64,000 bases of DNA from Rhodoplanes sp963724735 (GCA_963724735.1 CAVRVX010000016.1:41356-105355); one strand, 5' to 3'; shown: positions 36,235-45,353, numbered from the stretch's first letter. The notes: a model not told the origin generated them from the letters alone. A program made the numbers and translations.

Positions 36235-37056
36235 ATGGCCGACATTCTCGCCAAGATCGAAGCCTACAAACGCGCGGAGATCGCCGCGGCGAAGGCCGCA
36301 CGTCCCCGGCAGGCGATCGAAGCCGCGGCGCAAGCGGCCCCTCCCCCGCGAGGATTTCTCGACGCGATCGAGGGACGTCTCGCGCGCGGACAGTATGCGC
36401 TGATCGCCGAGATCAAGAAGGCGAGCCCCTCGAAAGGGCTGATCCGCGCCGATTTCGATCCGCCGGAGCTCGCGCGCGCCTATGAGGCGGGCGGCGCAGC
36501 CTGTCTTTCCGTGCTCACCGATGCGCCGTCCTTTCAGGGCGACCCCAGCCATCTCACGGCGGCGCGGGCAGCGACCGCCTTGCCGGTGCTGCGCAAGGAC
36601 TTTCTCTACGATCCCTATCAGGTGGCCGAGGCGCGCGCCTGGGGCGCCGACTGCATTCTAATCATCATGGCGGCCGTCGACGACGCCACGGCGGAAGCGC
36701 TCGAACAGGCGGCCTTCGCGCATGGGATGGACACGCTGATCGAGGTTCACGACGATCGCGAACTCGACCGCGCGCTGCGTCTTTCGTCGCGGCTGATCGG
36801 CATCAACAACCGCAATCTGAAGACCTTCGAAACGACGATCGAGGTGAGCGAACGGCTCGCACTGCGCGTTCCAGCCGACCGGGTGATCGTCGGAGAGAGC
36901 GGGATATTTGGTCATGCCGATCTCGCGCGGCTCGCCCAAGTCGGCATCAAGACGTTTCTGGTCGGCGAGAGTTTGATGCGACAGGCCGACGTCGCAGCCG
37001 CCACGCGCACGCTGCTCGCTTCGGAGACCGGGCGCGCCGCCTCGGCCGCAGAGTAA
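36235..37056 (+). CDS. trpC: Indole-3-glycerol phosphate synthase
   Basis: The 273-residue TIM-barrel enzyme forms indole-3-glycerol phosphate. Catalytic residues are in LIAEIKKASPSKGLIR, LPVLRKDFLYDPYQV, and IGINNRNLKTFETT, with VIVGESGIFG near the end. It is separated from trpD by 158 bases without a clear terminator. A GTG one codon before the ATG is a possible alternative start. Confidence 0.95.
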   Translation: MADILAKIEAYKRAEIAAAKAARPRQAIEAAAQAAPPPRGFLDAIEGRLARGQYALIAEIKKASPSKGLIRADFDPPELARAYEAGGAACLSVLTDAPSFQGDPSHLTAARAATALPVLRKDFLYDPYQVAEARAWGADCILIIMAAVDDATAEALEQAAFAHGMDTLIEVHDDRELDRALRLSSRLIGINNRNLKTFETTIEVSERLALRVPADRVIVGESGIFGHADLARLAQVGIKTFLVGESLMRQADVAAATRTLLASETGRAASAAE

Positions 37057-37064
37057 TGCTCGTT

Positions 37065-37094
37065 ATGATGGTCATGTGGATGATGGTCATGTGG
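37065..37094 (+). repeat. 15-bp tandem repeat, two units
   Basis: ATGATGGTCATGTGG occurs twice in a row just after trpC. The units are identical. Confidence 0.6.
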
Positions 37095-37125
37095 ATGTCG
37101 GCTCATATGGCCGGGGAACCTGCTC

Positions 37126-37290
37126 CCTCCCCCCTTGAGGAGGAGGGTTGGGGTGGGGGGTACGTCTTTTGCAGATTTCGTGATGCACCCCCCTCCCGGA
37201 TCGCGGAGCCTGTCCTCGGGCCTGCCGAAGGCAGGACCCGTGGGCGATCCGACCTCCCTCTCAAGGGTGGAGGCGCCAATGATGATCGTC
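37126..37290. repeat. Dispersed palindromic intergenic repeat cluster before moaC
   Basis: A CCCTCCCCCCTTGAGGAGG / GGGTTGGGGTGGGGGG segment resembles that at 2938-2978. It is followed by a second imperfect palindrome built on GGATCGC...GCGATCC with an inner GCCTGTCCT/GGCAGGACC pairing (about 37198-37252). It occupies the 244-base gap between trpC and moaC. Confidence 0.5.
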
Positions 37291-37300
37291 TCGATCCCGC

Positions 37301-37798
37301 ATGACCAGAGCCGCGCAGAAAAAACTCACGCATCTCGGGCGCCGCGGCGAGGCGCGAATGGTCGATGTCTCGGAGAAGGCGGTGACGGAGCGGACCGCGG
37401 TCGCGGAGGGCCGCGTGCTGATGGCCCCGGAGACGCTCGATCTCGTGCTGCGCGGCGACGCCAAGAAAGGCGACGTGCTCGGCGCGGCCCGCATCGCCGG
37501 CATCATGGCGGCGAAGAAGACGCACGAGCTTATCCCGCTGTGCCACCCGCTCGCGATCACCAAGGTCGCGGTGGACATAGCGCCCGAGCAAGATCGCTCC
37601 GGCCTGCGGGTGAGCGCGACCGTCAAGGTGGCAGGGCAGACGGGCGTCGAGATGGAGGCGCTCACTGCGGTCGCGGTCGCCTGCCTCACCATCTATGACA
37701 TGGTCAAGGCGGTCGAGCGCGGCATGCGCATCGAAGGCGTGCGCCTGATCGAGAAACGCGGCGGCAAGTCTGGCCATTTCCGCGCACAGGAAGGCTGA
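37301..37798 (+). CDS. moaC: Cyclic pyranopterin monophosphate synthase
   Basis: The 165-residue enzyme acts with MoaA to make cyclic pyranopterin monophosphate, the first step of molybdenum cofactor synthesis. Conserved segments are MVDVSEKAVTERTAVAEG, LIPLCHPLAITKV and GVEMEALTAVAVACLTIYD. It starts at the ATG of MTRAAQKKLTHLG and is followed by moeA after about 40 bases. Confidence 0.95.
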   Translation: MTRAAQKKLTHLGRRGEARMVDVSEKAVTERTAVAEGRVLMAPETLDLVLRGDAKKGDVLGAARIAGIMAAKKTHELIPLCHPLAITKVAVDIAPEQDRSGLRVSATVKVAGQTGVEMEALTAVAVACLTIYDMVKAVERGMRIEGVRLIEKRGGKSGHFRAQEG

Positions 37799-37838
37799 GC
37801 GGCGATGCGTGACCCCTGCCGGCCCGCGGAGCCTTGAC

Positions 37839-39050
37839 ATGGCGGCGCTCTCCGTTGCTGACGCGTTGGCGCGCGTGCTCGCCGACGCCGCGCCCCTGCC
37901 ATCGGAGCAAGCGCCGCTCGCCGAAGCGGATGGGCGCGTCCTGACGCAGGATCTCGCCGCGCTGCGCACCCAGCCGCCAGCCGACCTCTCCGCCATGGAT
38001 GGCTATGCCGTGCGCGCGGCGGATGTCGCGCAGGCTCCGGCGCGCTTGCGCGTGATCGGCGAAGTGCCGGCCGGCCGCCCGTTCGACCGCCCGGTCGGCG
38101 CAGGCGAGGCGGTGCGCATTTTCACCGGCGGCGTCGTTCCGCAGGGCGCGGACACGATCATCATCCAGGAAGTCACGTCGCGCGATGGCGATGTCGTCGT
38201 GATTTCGCAAGGCGTGGCAAAAGGCCGTCATGTGCGGGCGCAGGGCATCGACTTTGCCGCTGGCGAGCCCCTGCTCAAGCGCGGTCATCATCTTACTCCC
38301 CGCGACCTCGCCCTGGCCGCGGCGATGAACCACGCCGTGATGCCGGTGCATCGCCGCCCGCGCCTCGGCGTCTTCGCGACAGGCGACGAGTTGGCGCCCC
38401 CCGGGACGCCGCTGGGGCCGGGCCAGATCGCCCATTCGAACAACTTCGCCGTCGCCGCAATCGCGGCGCGCGAGGGCGCGGAGGCGATCGATCTCGGCAT
38501 CGTCCCCGACCAGATCGCCGCCACGATCGACGCAGTCCGCCGCGCCCGCGCGCTCGGCCTCGACGTGCTGGTCACGACCGGCGGCGCGTCCGTCGGCGAC
38601 TACGATCTGGTGCAGAAGGCGCTCGCCGCCGAGGGCCTGGCGCTGTCGTTCTGGAAGATCGCCATGCGGCCGGGCCGCCCGATGATGCATGGCCGGCTCG
38701 GCCCCATCCACGTGCTGGGCCTGCCCGGCAATCCTGTGTCCGCCTATGTGTGCTCGCTTCTGTTCGTCGTGCCGCTGTTGCGGCGGCTGGCCGGAAGGAG
38801 CGACGTCGCGCCTTCACCGGAGCCGGCGCTGCTCGGACGCAGCCTTCCCGCCAACGACGATCGGGAGGAATATATGCGGGCGAATTTGTCGGCGGACGCG
38901 AACGGAAACCTGGTGGCGACCCCGCTTCCCTCCCAGGACAGTTCGCTGCTCGCGCCGCTCGCCAGGGCCGGTTGCCTCCTGATTCGCCCGCCGCATGCAC
39001 CGGCCGCCGGGGCGGGAAGCCCGTGCCGCATCCTCCGGCTTCGCTATTAG
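37839..39050 (+). CDS. moeA: Molybdopterin molybdenumtransferase
   Basis: The 403-residue protein inserts molybdate into adenylylated molybdopterin. It has PADLSAMDGYAVRAADV, RIFTGGVVPQGADTII, LGVFATGDELAPPGTPLG, VTTGGASVGDYDLVQKA and VLGLPGNPVSAYVC. The start MAALSVADALARVL follows GCGGAG; a GTG ten codons earlier is possible. IS200 copy 2 begins two bases after the stop codon, so the gene is intact by a narrow margin. Confidence 0.95.
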   Translation: MAALSVADALARVLADAAPLPSEQAPLAEADGRVLTQDLAALRTQPPADLSAMDGYAVRAADVAQAPARLRVIGEVPAGRPFDRPVGAGEAVRIFTGGVVPQGADTIIIQEVTSRDGDVVVISQGVAKGRHVRAQGIDFAAGEPLLKRGHHLTPRDLALAAAMNHAVMPVHRRPRLGVFATGDELAPPGTPLGPGQIAHSNNFAVAAIAAREGAEAIDLGIVPDQIAATIDAVRRARALGLDVLVTTGGASVGDYDLVQKALAAEGLALSFWKIAMRPGRPMMHGRLGPIHVLGLPGNPVSAYVCSLLFVVPLLRRLAGRSDVAPSPEPALLGRSLPANDDREEYMRANLSADANGNLVATPLPSQDSSLLAPLARAGCLLIRPPHAPAAGAGSPCRILRLRY

Positions 39051-39052
39051 AG

Positions 39053-39719
39053 GTAAATATCCCCCGGCAGAGCCGGGGGCTTTAGGATGTGAGCCGCTCG
39101 AAGCGGCTGGTTGGGGTCGCTAACGCGATCCCGGGTTCGGGTGCCGCCTATGGCGGCACGTCAGCGCCACAGATTGAGTTGCTCCAGGCGCTTATCCTCC
39201 TCTTCCTGGTTCTTGATGTACTCACGGATTGCTTGCTCGTCCCGCCCCACAGTAGAGACGTAGTACCCTCTGGCCCAGAAATGCTGGCCCACGAAATTGC
39301 GCCTACGTTCGCCGTAGACGCGGGCCAGGTGGATTGGCGCTCTTGCCCTTGATGAAGCCCACGACCTGCGACACCGCATATTTCGGTGGGATCGAGATCA
39401 TCATGTGCACGTGATCCGGCATCAGGTGCCCTTCTTCGATCCGGCATTCCTTCTGCATCGCCAACTTCCGGAACACCTCCCCAAGATGCCTGCGCAGCTC
39501 GGTGTACAGCGTCTTCCTGCGGCACTTGGGAATGAAGACCACGTGATATTTGCAGTCCCATTTCGTGTGACTTAGGCTCTCAACCTCGTCCATCGATGAA
39601 CTTCCCTTTCGTGTGCTTGGCGGCTCACGATTTGGAAGCTTCGTCGATGGACCCCTTTAAACGTCAAACTGCTACTGCCACCCCGGCAGAGCCGGGGGGT
39701 CTCCTATCGGATGCTAGGC
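39053..39719 (-). mobile_element. IS200/IS605-type insertion sequence, copy 2
   Basis: The 667-base unit matches 5722-6388 with one visible base change. It begins two bases after the moeA stop and ends 50 bases before the LexA box, so it lengthens the moeA-lexA spacer without removing lexA control. Hairpins on CCCCGGCAGAGCCGGGG lie near both ends. Confidence 0.85.
39161..39593 (-). pseudogene. tnpA: IS200-type transposase TnpA, frameshifted (copy 2)
   Basis: Same structure as copy 1: the HUH motif DHVHMMIS lies in the first frame and the tyrosine region REYIKNQEEED in the second. They are separated by the same extra A after GGCAAGAGCGCC. One residue differs (F instead of L in NFVGQHFW). The shared lesion means it predates the duplication. 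Confidence 0.8.
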
Positions 39720-39768
39720 CGAACTTCTGGCGCCCCGGCTGGCCTTCATCTGAAATTAAGGGGTTGCA

Positions 39769-39783
39769 GAACACATATCGAAC
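39769..39783. promoter_or_regulatory. LexA operator (SOS box) of lexA
   Basis: GAAC-ACATATC-GAAC is a perfect alphaproteobacterial SOS box (GTTC-N7-GTTC on the other strand), 71 bases before the lexA start. A weaker GTTC-N7-GTTT follows at 39796-39810. It implies autorepression by LexA. Confidence 0.8.
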
Positions 39784-39853
39784 AGATAGGGTTATGTTCA
39801 CTCTTTGTTTGACGTTTGATCAGGCAAAGCAGACCGCTGGGGGAGCGCGAGAC

Positions 39854-40558
39854 ATGTTGACCCGAAAGCAATTCGAACTGCTGCGTTTCATCCACGAGCG
39901 CCTGAAGGAATCCGGCGTGCCCCCGTCCTTCGACGAGATGAAGGACGCGCTCGATCTGCGCTCCAAGTCCGGCATTCATCGCCTGATCACCGCGCTCGAA
40001 GAGCGTGGCTTCATCCGCCGGCTGCCGAATCGCGCCCGCGCGATCGAAGTGATCAAGCTGCCCGAATTGGTCGGACACGGCCTCGCCGGCGGACGCGCCC
40101 GCGGCTTCACCCCCAGCGTGATCGAGGGCAATCTCGGCCGGGTGCGATCGATCGTCGTCGACGAAGACAACGCGCGGCCTGTCCCCGTGCCGGTCATGGG
40201 GCGAATCGCCGCCGGCACGCCGATCGAGGCGATCCAGAGCAAGAGCTCGGTCATCAATATTCCCCCCGAACTTCTGAGCGCGGGCGATCATTTCGCGCTC
40301 GAAGTGCGCGGCGATTCGATGATCGAAGCCGGCATTCTCGACGGCGACATCGCGCTCATCCGCCGCGTCGAGAACGCCGACACCGGCGACATCGTCGTGG
40401 CGCTGATCGACGAGGAGGAGGCGACGCTCAAGCGGTTCCGCCGACGCGGCGCCTCGATTGCGCTCGAACCCGCCAACAGCGCGCACGAGGTGCGCATCCT
40501 GCCGCCCAACCGCGTCCGTATCCAAGGCAAGCTGGTCGGGCTGATGCGGCGGTATTGA
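39854..40558 (+). CDS. lexA: LexA repressor
   Basis: The 234-residue SOS repressor has an N-terminal winged helix (MLTRKQFELLRFIHERLKE, LRSKSGIHRLITALEERGF). The Ala-Gly self-cleavage site is in VMGRIAAGTPIEAIQ, the catalytic serine in EVRGDSMIEAGI and the lysine in EEATLKRFRRRG. The start is at the ATG after GGGAGCG; the longer frame runs into IS200 copy 2. The gene is preceded by its own SOS box. Confidence 0.96.
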   Translation: MLTRKQFELLRFIHERLKESGVPPSFDEMKDALDLRSKSGIHRLITALEERGFIRRLPNRARAIEVIKLPELVGHGLAGGRARGFTPSVIEGNLGRVRSIVVDEDNARPVPVPVMGRIAAGTPIEAIQSKSSVINIPPELLSAGDHFALEVRGDSMIEAGILDGDIALIRRVENADTGDIVVALIDEEEATLKRFRRRGASIALEPANSAHEVRILPPNRVRIQGKLVGLMRRY

Positions 40559-40596
40559 TCCAAGTTCCGTTTCGCATACACGCTGATCGAGCCGGT

Positions 40597-41966
40597 CTAA
40601 TCGCCCGGATCGAGGTCCTCTGAGGCTGGCGTCGCATCGCGCGGCGAAGTTGCCGTCGCGCCGGCATCCCGCGCGACGGCCGCATGTTCCGTCGCCGCCC
40701 TCGCCCAGGGCCGATCATAGCCGGGCGGCCGCGTCGGGGCGATGTCCCAGCTCTCTCCGATGCGGCGAAGCGCGAGTGCGCCCGAGGCGCGCAGCAGGCT
40801 GCGATCGATGACCGTGGCGGCAAGGCCGCCGGCGGATCGCGGCGGGCGATGACAAGCTTGGCGCGGACGCAATCGTCGGCGAACGCCTCGGCGGTCCGCG
40901 CGACCGCGATGATTGTCCCGTCGACCAGGCGGGCCACGCACCCGGCCGGATCGCAGATAAAGCCGTTCGCGATGTCCGGATCGTTCGCGGCGCGGGCATC
41001 GCCATCCGCGGCGAGCCAGTCGCGCGGCGCAAAGGACTGGCTCGATGCCTTCAGCACGGCGAGGCGGCCATCGGCCCGGCGCACCGCTACGGCGTCGCTG
41101 TCGGCGGCGACGAACACGTCCGGCCGCGGGGTCGCCGCCGCGAGCGCTGCGGCGAAAGCGATCAGGGCCGCACCCGACCAGCGCAGCGGAGTGCGCAAAA
41201 GGCAAATCACCACCAACCCCAGCGTCGCCACCAGCAATGGAACGATGCCGAAGGCCGGTATTCGCCCGACCGCGCCCGGCAGACCCGCAATCCACATTGC
41301 GACGTCGGTCATCCAGTCGATGCCGACGCCCATCAACCGCCACACGGGGCCGTCGAAGCCGAACGGTAAGGCAACGAGCCCCAGCAGTCCGGCCGGCATC
41401 ACGAAGGCCGACACGACCGGCATGGCCAGCAGGTTGGCGAGCACGCCGTATGGAGCGAGCCGATGGAAATGGTAGGCGGCGAAAAGCGTGGTCGCGAGGC
41501 CGGCGACCAGCGAGGCAAACACGAGCGCGGCCAGCTCGCGCGCGCCCAAGAGCGCGAGGCGCGCTCCCAGCGACGTTTGCCCGCCCGCGGCGATCCAGGG
41601 AATGCCGCGCTCATAGGCGGCGACGAGCGCAAGCGTCGCGGCGAACGACATCTGGAAGCTCGGATGGACGACGGCTTCGGGCGCTACGATCATGACCGCG
41701 AGAGCGGAAAGCGCGAGCGTGCGCAGCGTCAGCGCCTGGCGATCGAGCATCACGCCGAGCAGCACGATCGCGGTCATGATGAAGGCGCGCTGGGTCGCCA
41801 CTTCCGCGCCCGAGAGGACCAGATAGAAAGCCGCGCCGACGAACGCCGCCGCAGCCGCCCATTTCTTGATCGGCCGACGCTCCGCAAGACCGGGCGCGAG
41901 CGCAAGCCCGGCGCGCAGCAAGACGAAGATGACGCCGGCCACCACCGCCATGTGATAGCCGGACAC
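40597..41966 (-). pseudogene. comEC: ComEC/Rec2 competence membrane protein, 5' truncated and frameshifted
   Basis: The coding sequence begins abruptly at SGYHMAVVAGVIFVLLRA, which is the middle of ComEC proteins; about the first 250 residues are missing. The competence domain with many membrane helices is present (PSFQMSFAATLALVAAYERG, LANLLAMPVVSAFVMPAGLL). Near 40840 the frame changes: RAKLVIARRDPP continues in another frame as AATVIDRSLLRASGALAL to SEDLDPGD. The span of 1370 bases is one short of a multiple of three, which fits a one-base loss. Upstream DNA belongs to the integrated element. Confidence 0.8.
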
Positions 41967-42051
41967 AAGGCGGCTTGTTAGAACACCGCATAATACAAGG
42001 GTTTCTGCTATGAAATGCTTCCAAAAAACAGGTCTGGAAGCCTGTGGGAAG

Positions 42052-42345
42052 TTAGCAACGGTGGTCGGAAATCGTCGCCCGCAGCGGGTCCACGACCAGC
42101 GTCGCGTATCCAGCGATGTCGCCCCAATGATCGACGTGACCGGGATCGCCAGCGAGGATGCGGCCGATCTTGTGGGCGATCATCTCAAGCACCTCGCGTT
42201 GGGGACTTGTCAGCCGCTCCCAGTTGGGGCCCGTCGCCATGATCGTCTTGAGCGCCTGCGCGATGCACGCCTGCTTGTCGAACTGGCCATGCGTGCGACC
42301 GCGTTCGGCCAACAGCGTGGCAAGATGGTCGGGTCGGGCCGACAT
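42052..42345 (-). CDS. DUF6378 phage protein
   Basis: The 97-residue protein begins MSARPDHLATLLAERGRTHG and has LTSPQREVLEMIAHKIGRIL and HVDHWGDIAGYATLVVD, the conserved pattern of DUF6378, a small helical phage protein of unknown role related in feel to dNTP-metabolism helical folds. An upstream in-frame GTG (42396) would add 17 residues that duplicate the end of the preceding terminase sequence, so the internal ATG is preferred. It is the leftmost gene of the element. Confidence 0.65.
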   Translation of the reverse strand: MSARPDHLATLLAERGRTHGQFDKQACIAQALKTIMATGPNWERLTSPQREVLEMIAHKIGRILAGDPGHVDHWGDIAGYATLVVDPLRATISDHRC

Positions 42346-42395
42346 CAATAATGCCTCGCCGGTGAAGACGTTGAAGCCGACATTGCGGGCAGCCA

Positions 42396-43939
42396 CTATT
42401 CGAACGGCCGGCCGGTGAACACGTCAAAATCGACATTGCGGGCAAGCTCCGACTTACGATTGCTCCGCTGCGGCTGGTGGCCAGAGTACTGTAGTCCACC
42501 GTATCCGATCCCCTCGCACTCTGCGGGCGGCTTGCCCTTCCGGCGCATCATGATCGCGTACCGCAGCGCCGACACCAGGTCGTCGCGCTGCTTCACGATG
42601 CTGGAAGTCGTCATCCCTGTGGTAGTGCCGCATCTCCTCCAGAAGCTCAGTGTTGTGCCCTCCGAGCGTGAGTTTGCCGGCGAACATCATCTCGCGCATT
42701 TCGGCAAGCGCCGGCTCGATCTTGAAGTCGCCGGTCCCATGGTTCTGAGCATGCGTCGGAAGCATGTTCGCGCCGAAATTTTTGTACTGATGCGCCAGCG
42801 GCAGCCCTGAACCCTTATCATGTGTGTTGCCGTCGTGCGGCCAGGCGATCGGGATTGCGCAGCCCGCGCGTCATCGAATGAATTCGTTGCACGTGGTAGA
42901 GGGCCGACGATCGCTCCATGCGGAAGCTATCGATCACCCAAATCTGGCCGGTGTCATTCGCCCACGCGATCAGCACAGCGGCGAAGGGGTGGCCGTATCC
43001 AAAATCGATCCCGACGATCCAACGCGCGTAGCTCGGGATCGAACTCGTAGTCGATCGTCTTGGTCATCGCCGGCAGAAGCTCGACCGGGAAAATCGGTCC
43101 GGTGCCGAGCTGCGGAACGCCTTCCAGCCGAGCCTCCCGCTCATGTTCTTGGTAATTTTGGGCCAGCTCCTCGCGACGTTCGGCCGAGATGTGCTTGGCT
43201 TCCGCCAGCGCAATGCGAAATGTCGCGCGATCGGTCGAAGGCTCTGTGAGGAACCGATACGTCAGCCCGGCCGCGGCGCCTTCGCCGACAGGCGTATAAC
43301 TCACGATGACATGACCCTGCGATGCGGCCGTGCGAGCCATCAGCTCGCTGTAAACCTCCTCGGTCGGCCGCTCGTCGATCCAAATCAGGTCGACGGTCTC
43401 GCCCTGGAGCTTCTCGCGCCGCATCTCAAAGCTCTTGAACGTGATCGAGGTCACGCCGTCGACGGCGCCGCCGGTCTGATGGCTGACGAAGCACGTATCA
43501 ACCGCACCCGTCCCGCCGGGCACCATCACCGGCTTACGGGCGAATCGCTCGAGCGGCACAAGGCCAGTGCCAAACTCATCGCCGCCGCAAAGCTTGCGCT
43601 GCAGCGTGTCGCGCACGAGCATCGTCGCTCTCGCCGACCACCCATATGCGGAGCGGCTTGTCGAAGCGTTTGCCCGTCCACCACTCCGGGTATTCACCCG
43701 TCGCATGCACGGCCACCTCGAAGGCCGCGGCTTCGCTCTTGCCGGTCTGGTTGCCTCCATAGATGAGCCGCTGATGAACTCCGCTGTTGCCGGCGGCAAA
43801 GAATTCGAGTTGCGGGTCGATACCAAAAAGCAGCATCGAGATAATCAATGCGCCTGTACTTCCGCCGCCGCTCAGCGCTTGAGAGAGTTTGCCGCGCAAG
43901 ACGGATCAGGGCTTGTGGGTCGGGAGTTTCATCAGCCAT
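42396..43939 (-). pseudogene. Phage terminase large subunit, multiply frameshifted
   Basis: Pieces in different frames join in order. MADETPDPQALIRLARQT leads to the ATPase P-loop LIYGGNQTGKSEAAAF and LRIWVVGES. Next comes TMLVRDTLQRKLCGGDEFG with VDLIWIDERPTEEVYSELM (Walker B). Then follow WIVGIDFGYGHPFAAVLI and QIWVIDSFRMERSSALYHV (nuclease part), ALAEMREMMFAGKLTLGGHN and DLVSALRYAIMMRRKGK to the end. At least four shifts are needed; one is an extra G in GAGAGCGACGATG. The total of about 514 codons is normal for TerL, so nothing large is missing. It packages DNA into phage heads. Confidence 0.7.
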
Positions 43940-44516
43940 CGAACCACGCTCGCCCTCGATCACCCTCGCATGGTCCGCGCGTTCGTGCTTCGAGCTTCTC
44001 GATGCGGGCGAGGCCGTTCCCGCCGAATAGCTCGATCAATTTTTCCCGTGTCGTTCCGAGGGCACGGAGCGCGCGCAGTTCTTCGAGTGCTTCTTGGTCC
44101 GGATCGACGATATGATGCGTCACATCGACCTGGCTGTGCGAAATCGTCGTCACTGGGTCGGCCCTATCGAGCACCATTGAGATGCCCCTCACATGATCTT
44201 TGTGTTCAGGATTACGTACAATTTCCTGCAATGCTCGCACGGCTTCGGGCGCACCGGAGCGCAAGAGCTTGCGACTTTCCTCGGCGATTGCCGCGATGAT
44301 GCGATCGTCCCGCATCAATTTCCAAGCTAGATGCGCCATGCGAAGCGCCGTACTGCCTGGCTTTCCAAACCCAGCCGCCCGCGCCGCCCCCGCCGCATTC
44401 GAGCCGCCTTTTGCTATTCCCAGTATGTAGAATTCGACAAAGGCCCGCCACCGCGCATTCGGAAGAGCGCGCATCGCCGGCCCGAGTTGCCCCCAATTGT
44501 TGCGTTGCGCAGACAT
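43932..44516 (-). CDS. Phage terminase small subunit-like protein
   Basis: The 194-residue protein starts MSAQRNNWGQLGPAMRALPN. It has an N-terminal helix-turn-helix region (RWRAFVEFYILG, NAAGAARAAGFGKPGSTALR), as in small terminases that recognise packaging DNA. The middle has EAVRALQEIVRNPEHKDHVR and a coiled C-terminus. The stop overlaps the large subunit start by eight bases, the normal TerS-TerL order. The frame is intact, unlike its partner. Confidence 0.75.
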   Translation of the reverse strand: MSAQRNNWGQLGPAMRALPNARWRAFVEFYILGIAKGGSNAAGAARAAGFGKPGSTALRMAHLAWKLMRDDRIIAAIAEESRKLLRSGAPEAVRALQEIVRNPEHKDHVRGISMVLDRADPVTTISHSQVDVTHHIVDPDQEALEELRALRALGTTREKLIELFGGNGLARIEKLEARTRGPCEGDRGRAWFDG

Positions 44517-44550
44517 CGTCTTGCCGCCCTTGTTACTTTGCGCATTCGTT

Positions 44551-45177
44551 TCACGCCGCCGGTTTGCTCAAGATGACGTTCAACAGCAACATCGTCCGGC
44601 CTGCCGCCGCATCGCCGCTTAGATACCGGCTGCGAAAGTCGGAATCAGTCATCAGCTCATCCTTGAGGCGGGTCGCGCGTTGCCGTTCTTCCGGCGTCGA
44701 CGCCATGCGGCCAAGCGCTTCAGGCGTCACAAGCGGATCGTGGATGTGATGTTCGGCCAGCCATGCCATCACGTCGCCTGCAAGCCGCGTTTCGCTATCC
44801 GGCAGGATGCCAGCGTTGTTCGGCGCGGTATTGAAATCGATCGCTGCGCCGCCGGCCGCCGCTTTTTCGGTTAGCTCGCGGTATTCCCGATTAGCCTCGA
44901 CATCTCCGCGTAGAACTTTTTTGCCCCACGCCGGATCGGCGAGCCGCTCGCCAAGTCGTCGCGCCGCGGCGGCGGCATCAGCCTCGTCAACTGTGGCGCT
45001 CGCCGCAGCTTGCCGAGACAGGCTGTGAAACTCTGTCGTGGCTTCTTGGTCGCCAGAGAGTAGGCGATTGGTCCATGCCGGGTCAGATTTCAACGCTTCC
45101 AGCCGCGCCGGCGCAGCGGCCGGATTCGCCGGCGTATCGCCGGCCAGGCCCAGATCGGCAACAATGTCCGTCGTCAT
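44551..45177 (-). CDS. Phage-associated hypothetical protein with DPAW-type repeats
   Basis: The 208-residue protein contains three related segments: SDPAWTNRLLSGDQEATTEF, ADPAWGKKVLRGDVEANREY and SDFRSRYLSGDAAAGRTMLL. Each pairs a D-P-A-W or D-F-R start with an L-x-G-D turn and a helix. I do not recognise a named domain. It starts in an ATGA overlap with the 59-residue gene upstream and precedes the terminase pair, so a role in packaging or head preparation is possible but unproven. Confidence 0.6.
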   Translation of the reverse strand: MTTDIVADLGLAGDTPANPAAAPARLEALKSDPAWTNRLLSGDQEATTEFHSLSRQAAASATVDEADAAAAARRLGERLADPAWGKKVLRGDVEANREYRELTEKAAAGGAAIDFNTAPNNAGILPDSETRLAGDVMAWLAEHHIHDPLVTPEALGRMASTPEERQRATRLKDELMTDSDFRSRYLSGDAAAGRTMLLLNVILSKPAA

Positions 45178-45353
45178 CGCGTGATCTCCTTGAATTGCGC
45201 CTCGGCGCGGGCCGTCGCCGCGACGGCGGTTTGATACTCGCGTTCCAGGTCGGGATTGGCTGTACTTTGATCGGCGAGCCGCATTTGCCGCTCAAGCGCA
45301 GCAACCAGTCGTTTCCGCGCCGCCTCGATCCGCCGTAACCGCCGCGCAGTCAT
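45174..45353 (-). CDS. Small hypothetical phage protein (59 residues)
   Basis: The gene is short but tightly packed between neighbours with ATGA overlaps at both ends. The product begins MTARRLRRIEAARKRLVAAL and is highly helical and basic at the start, with YQTAVAATARAEAQFKE at the end, suggesting a short coiled coil. No family is recognised. Confidence 0.6.
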   Translation of the reverse strand: MTARRLRRIEAARKRLVAALERQMRLADQSTANPDLEREYQTAVAATARAEAQFKEITR

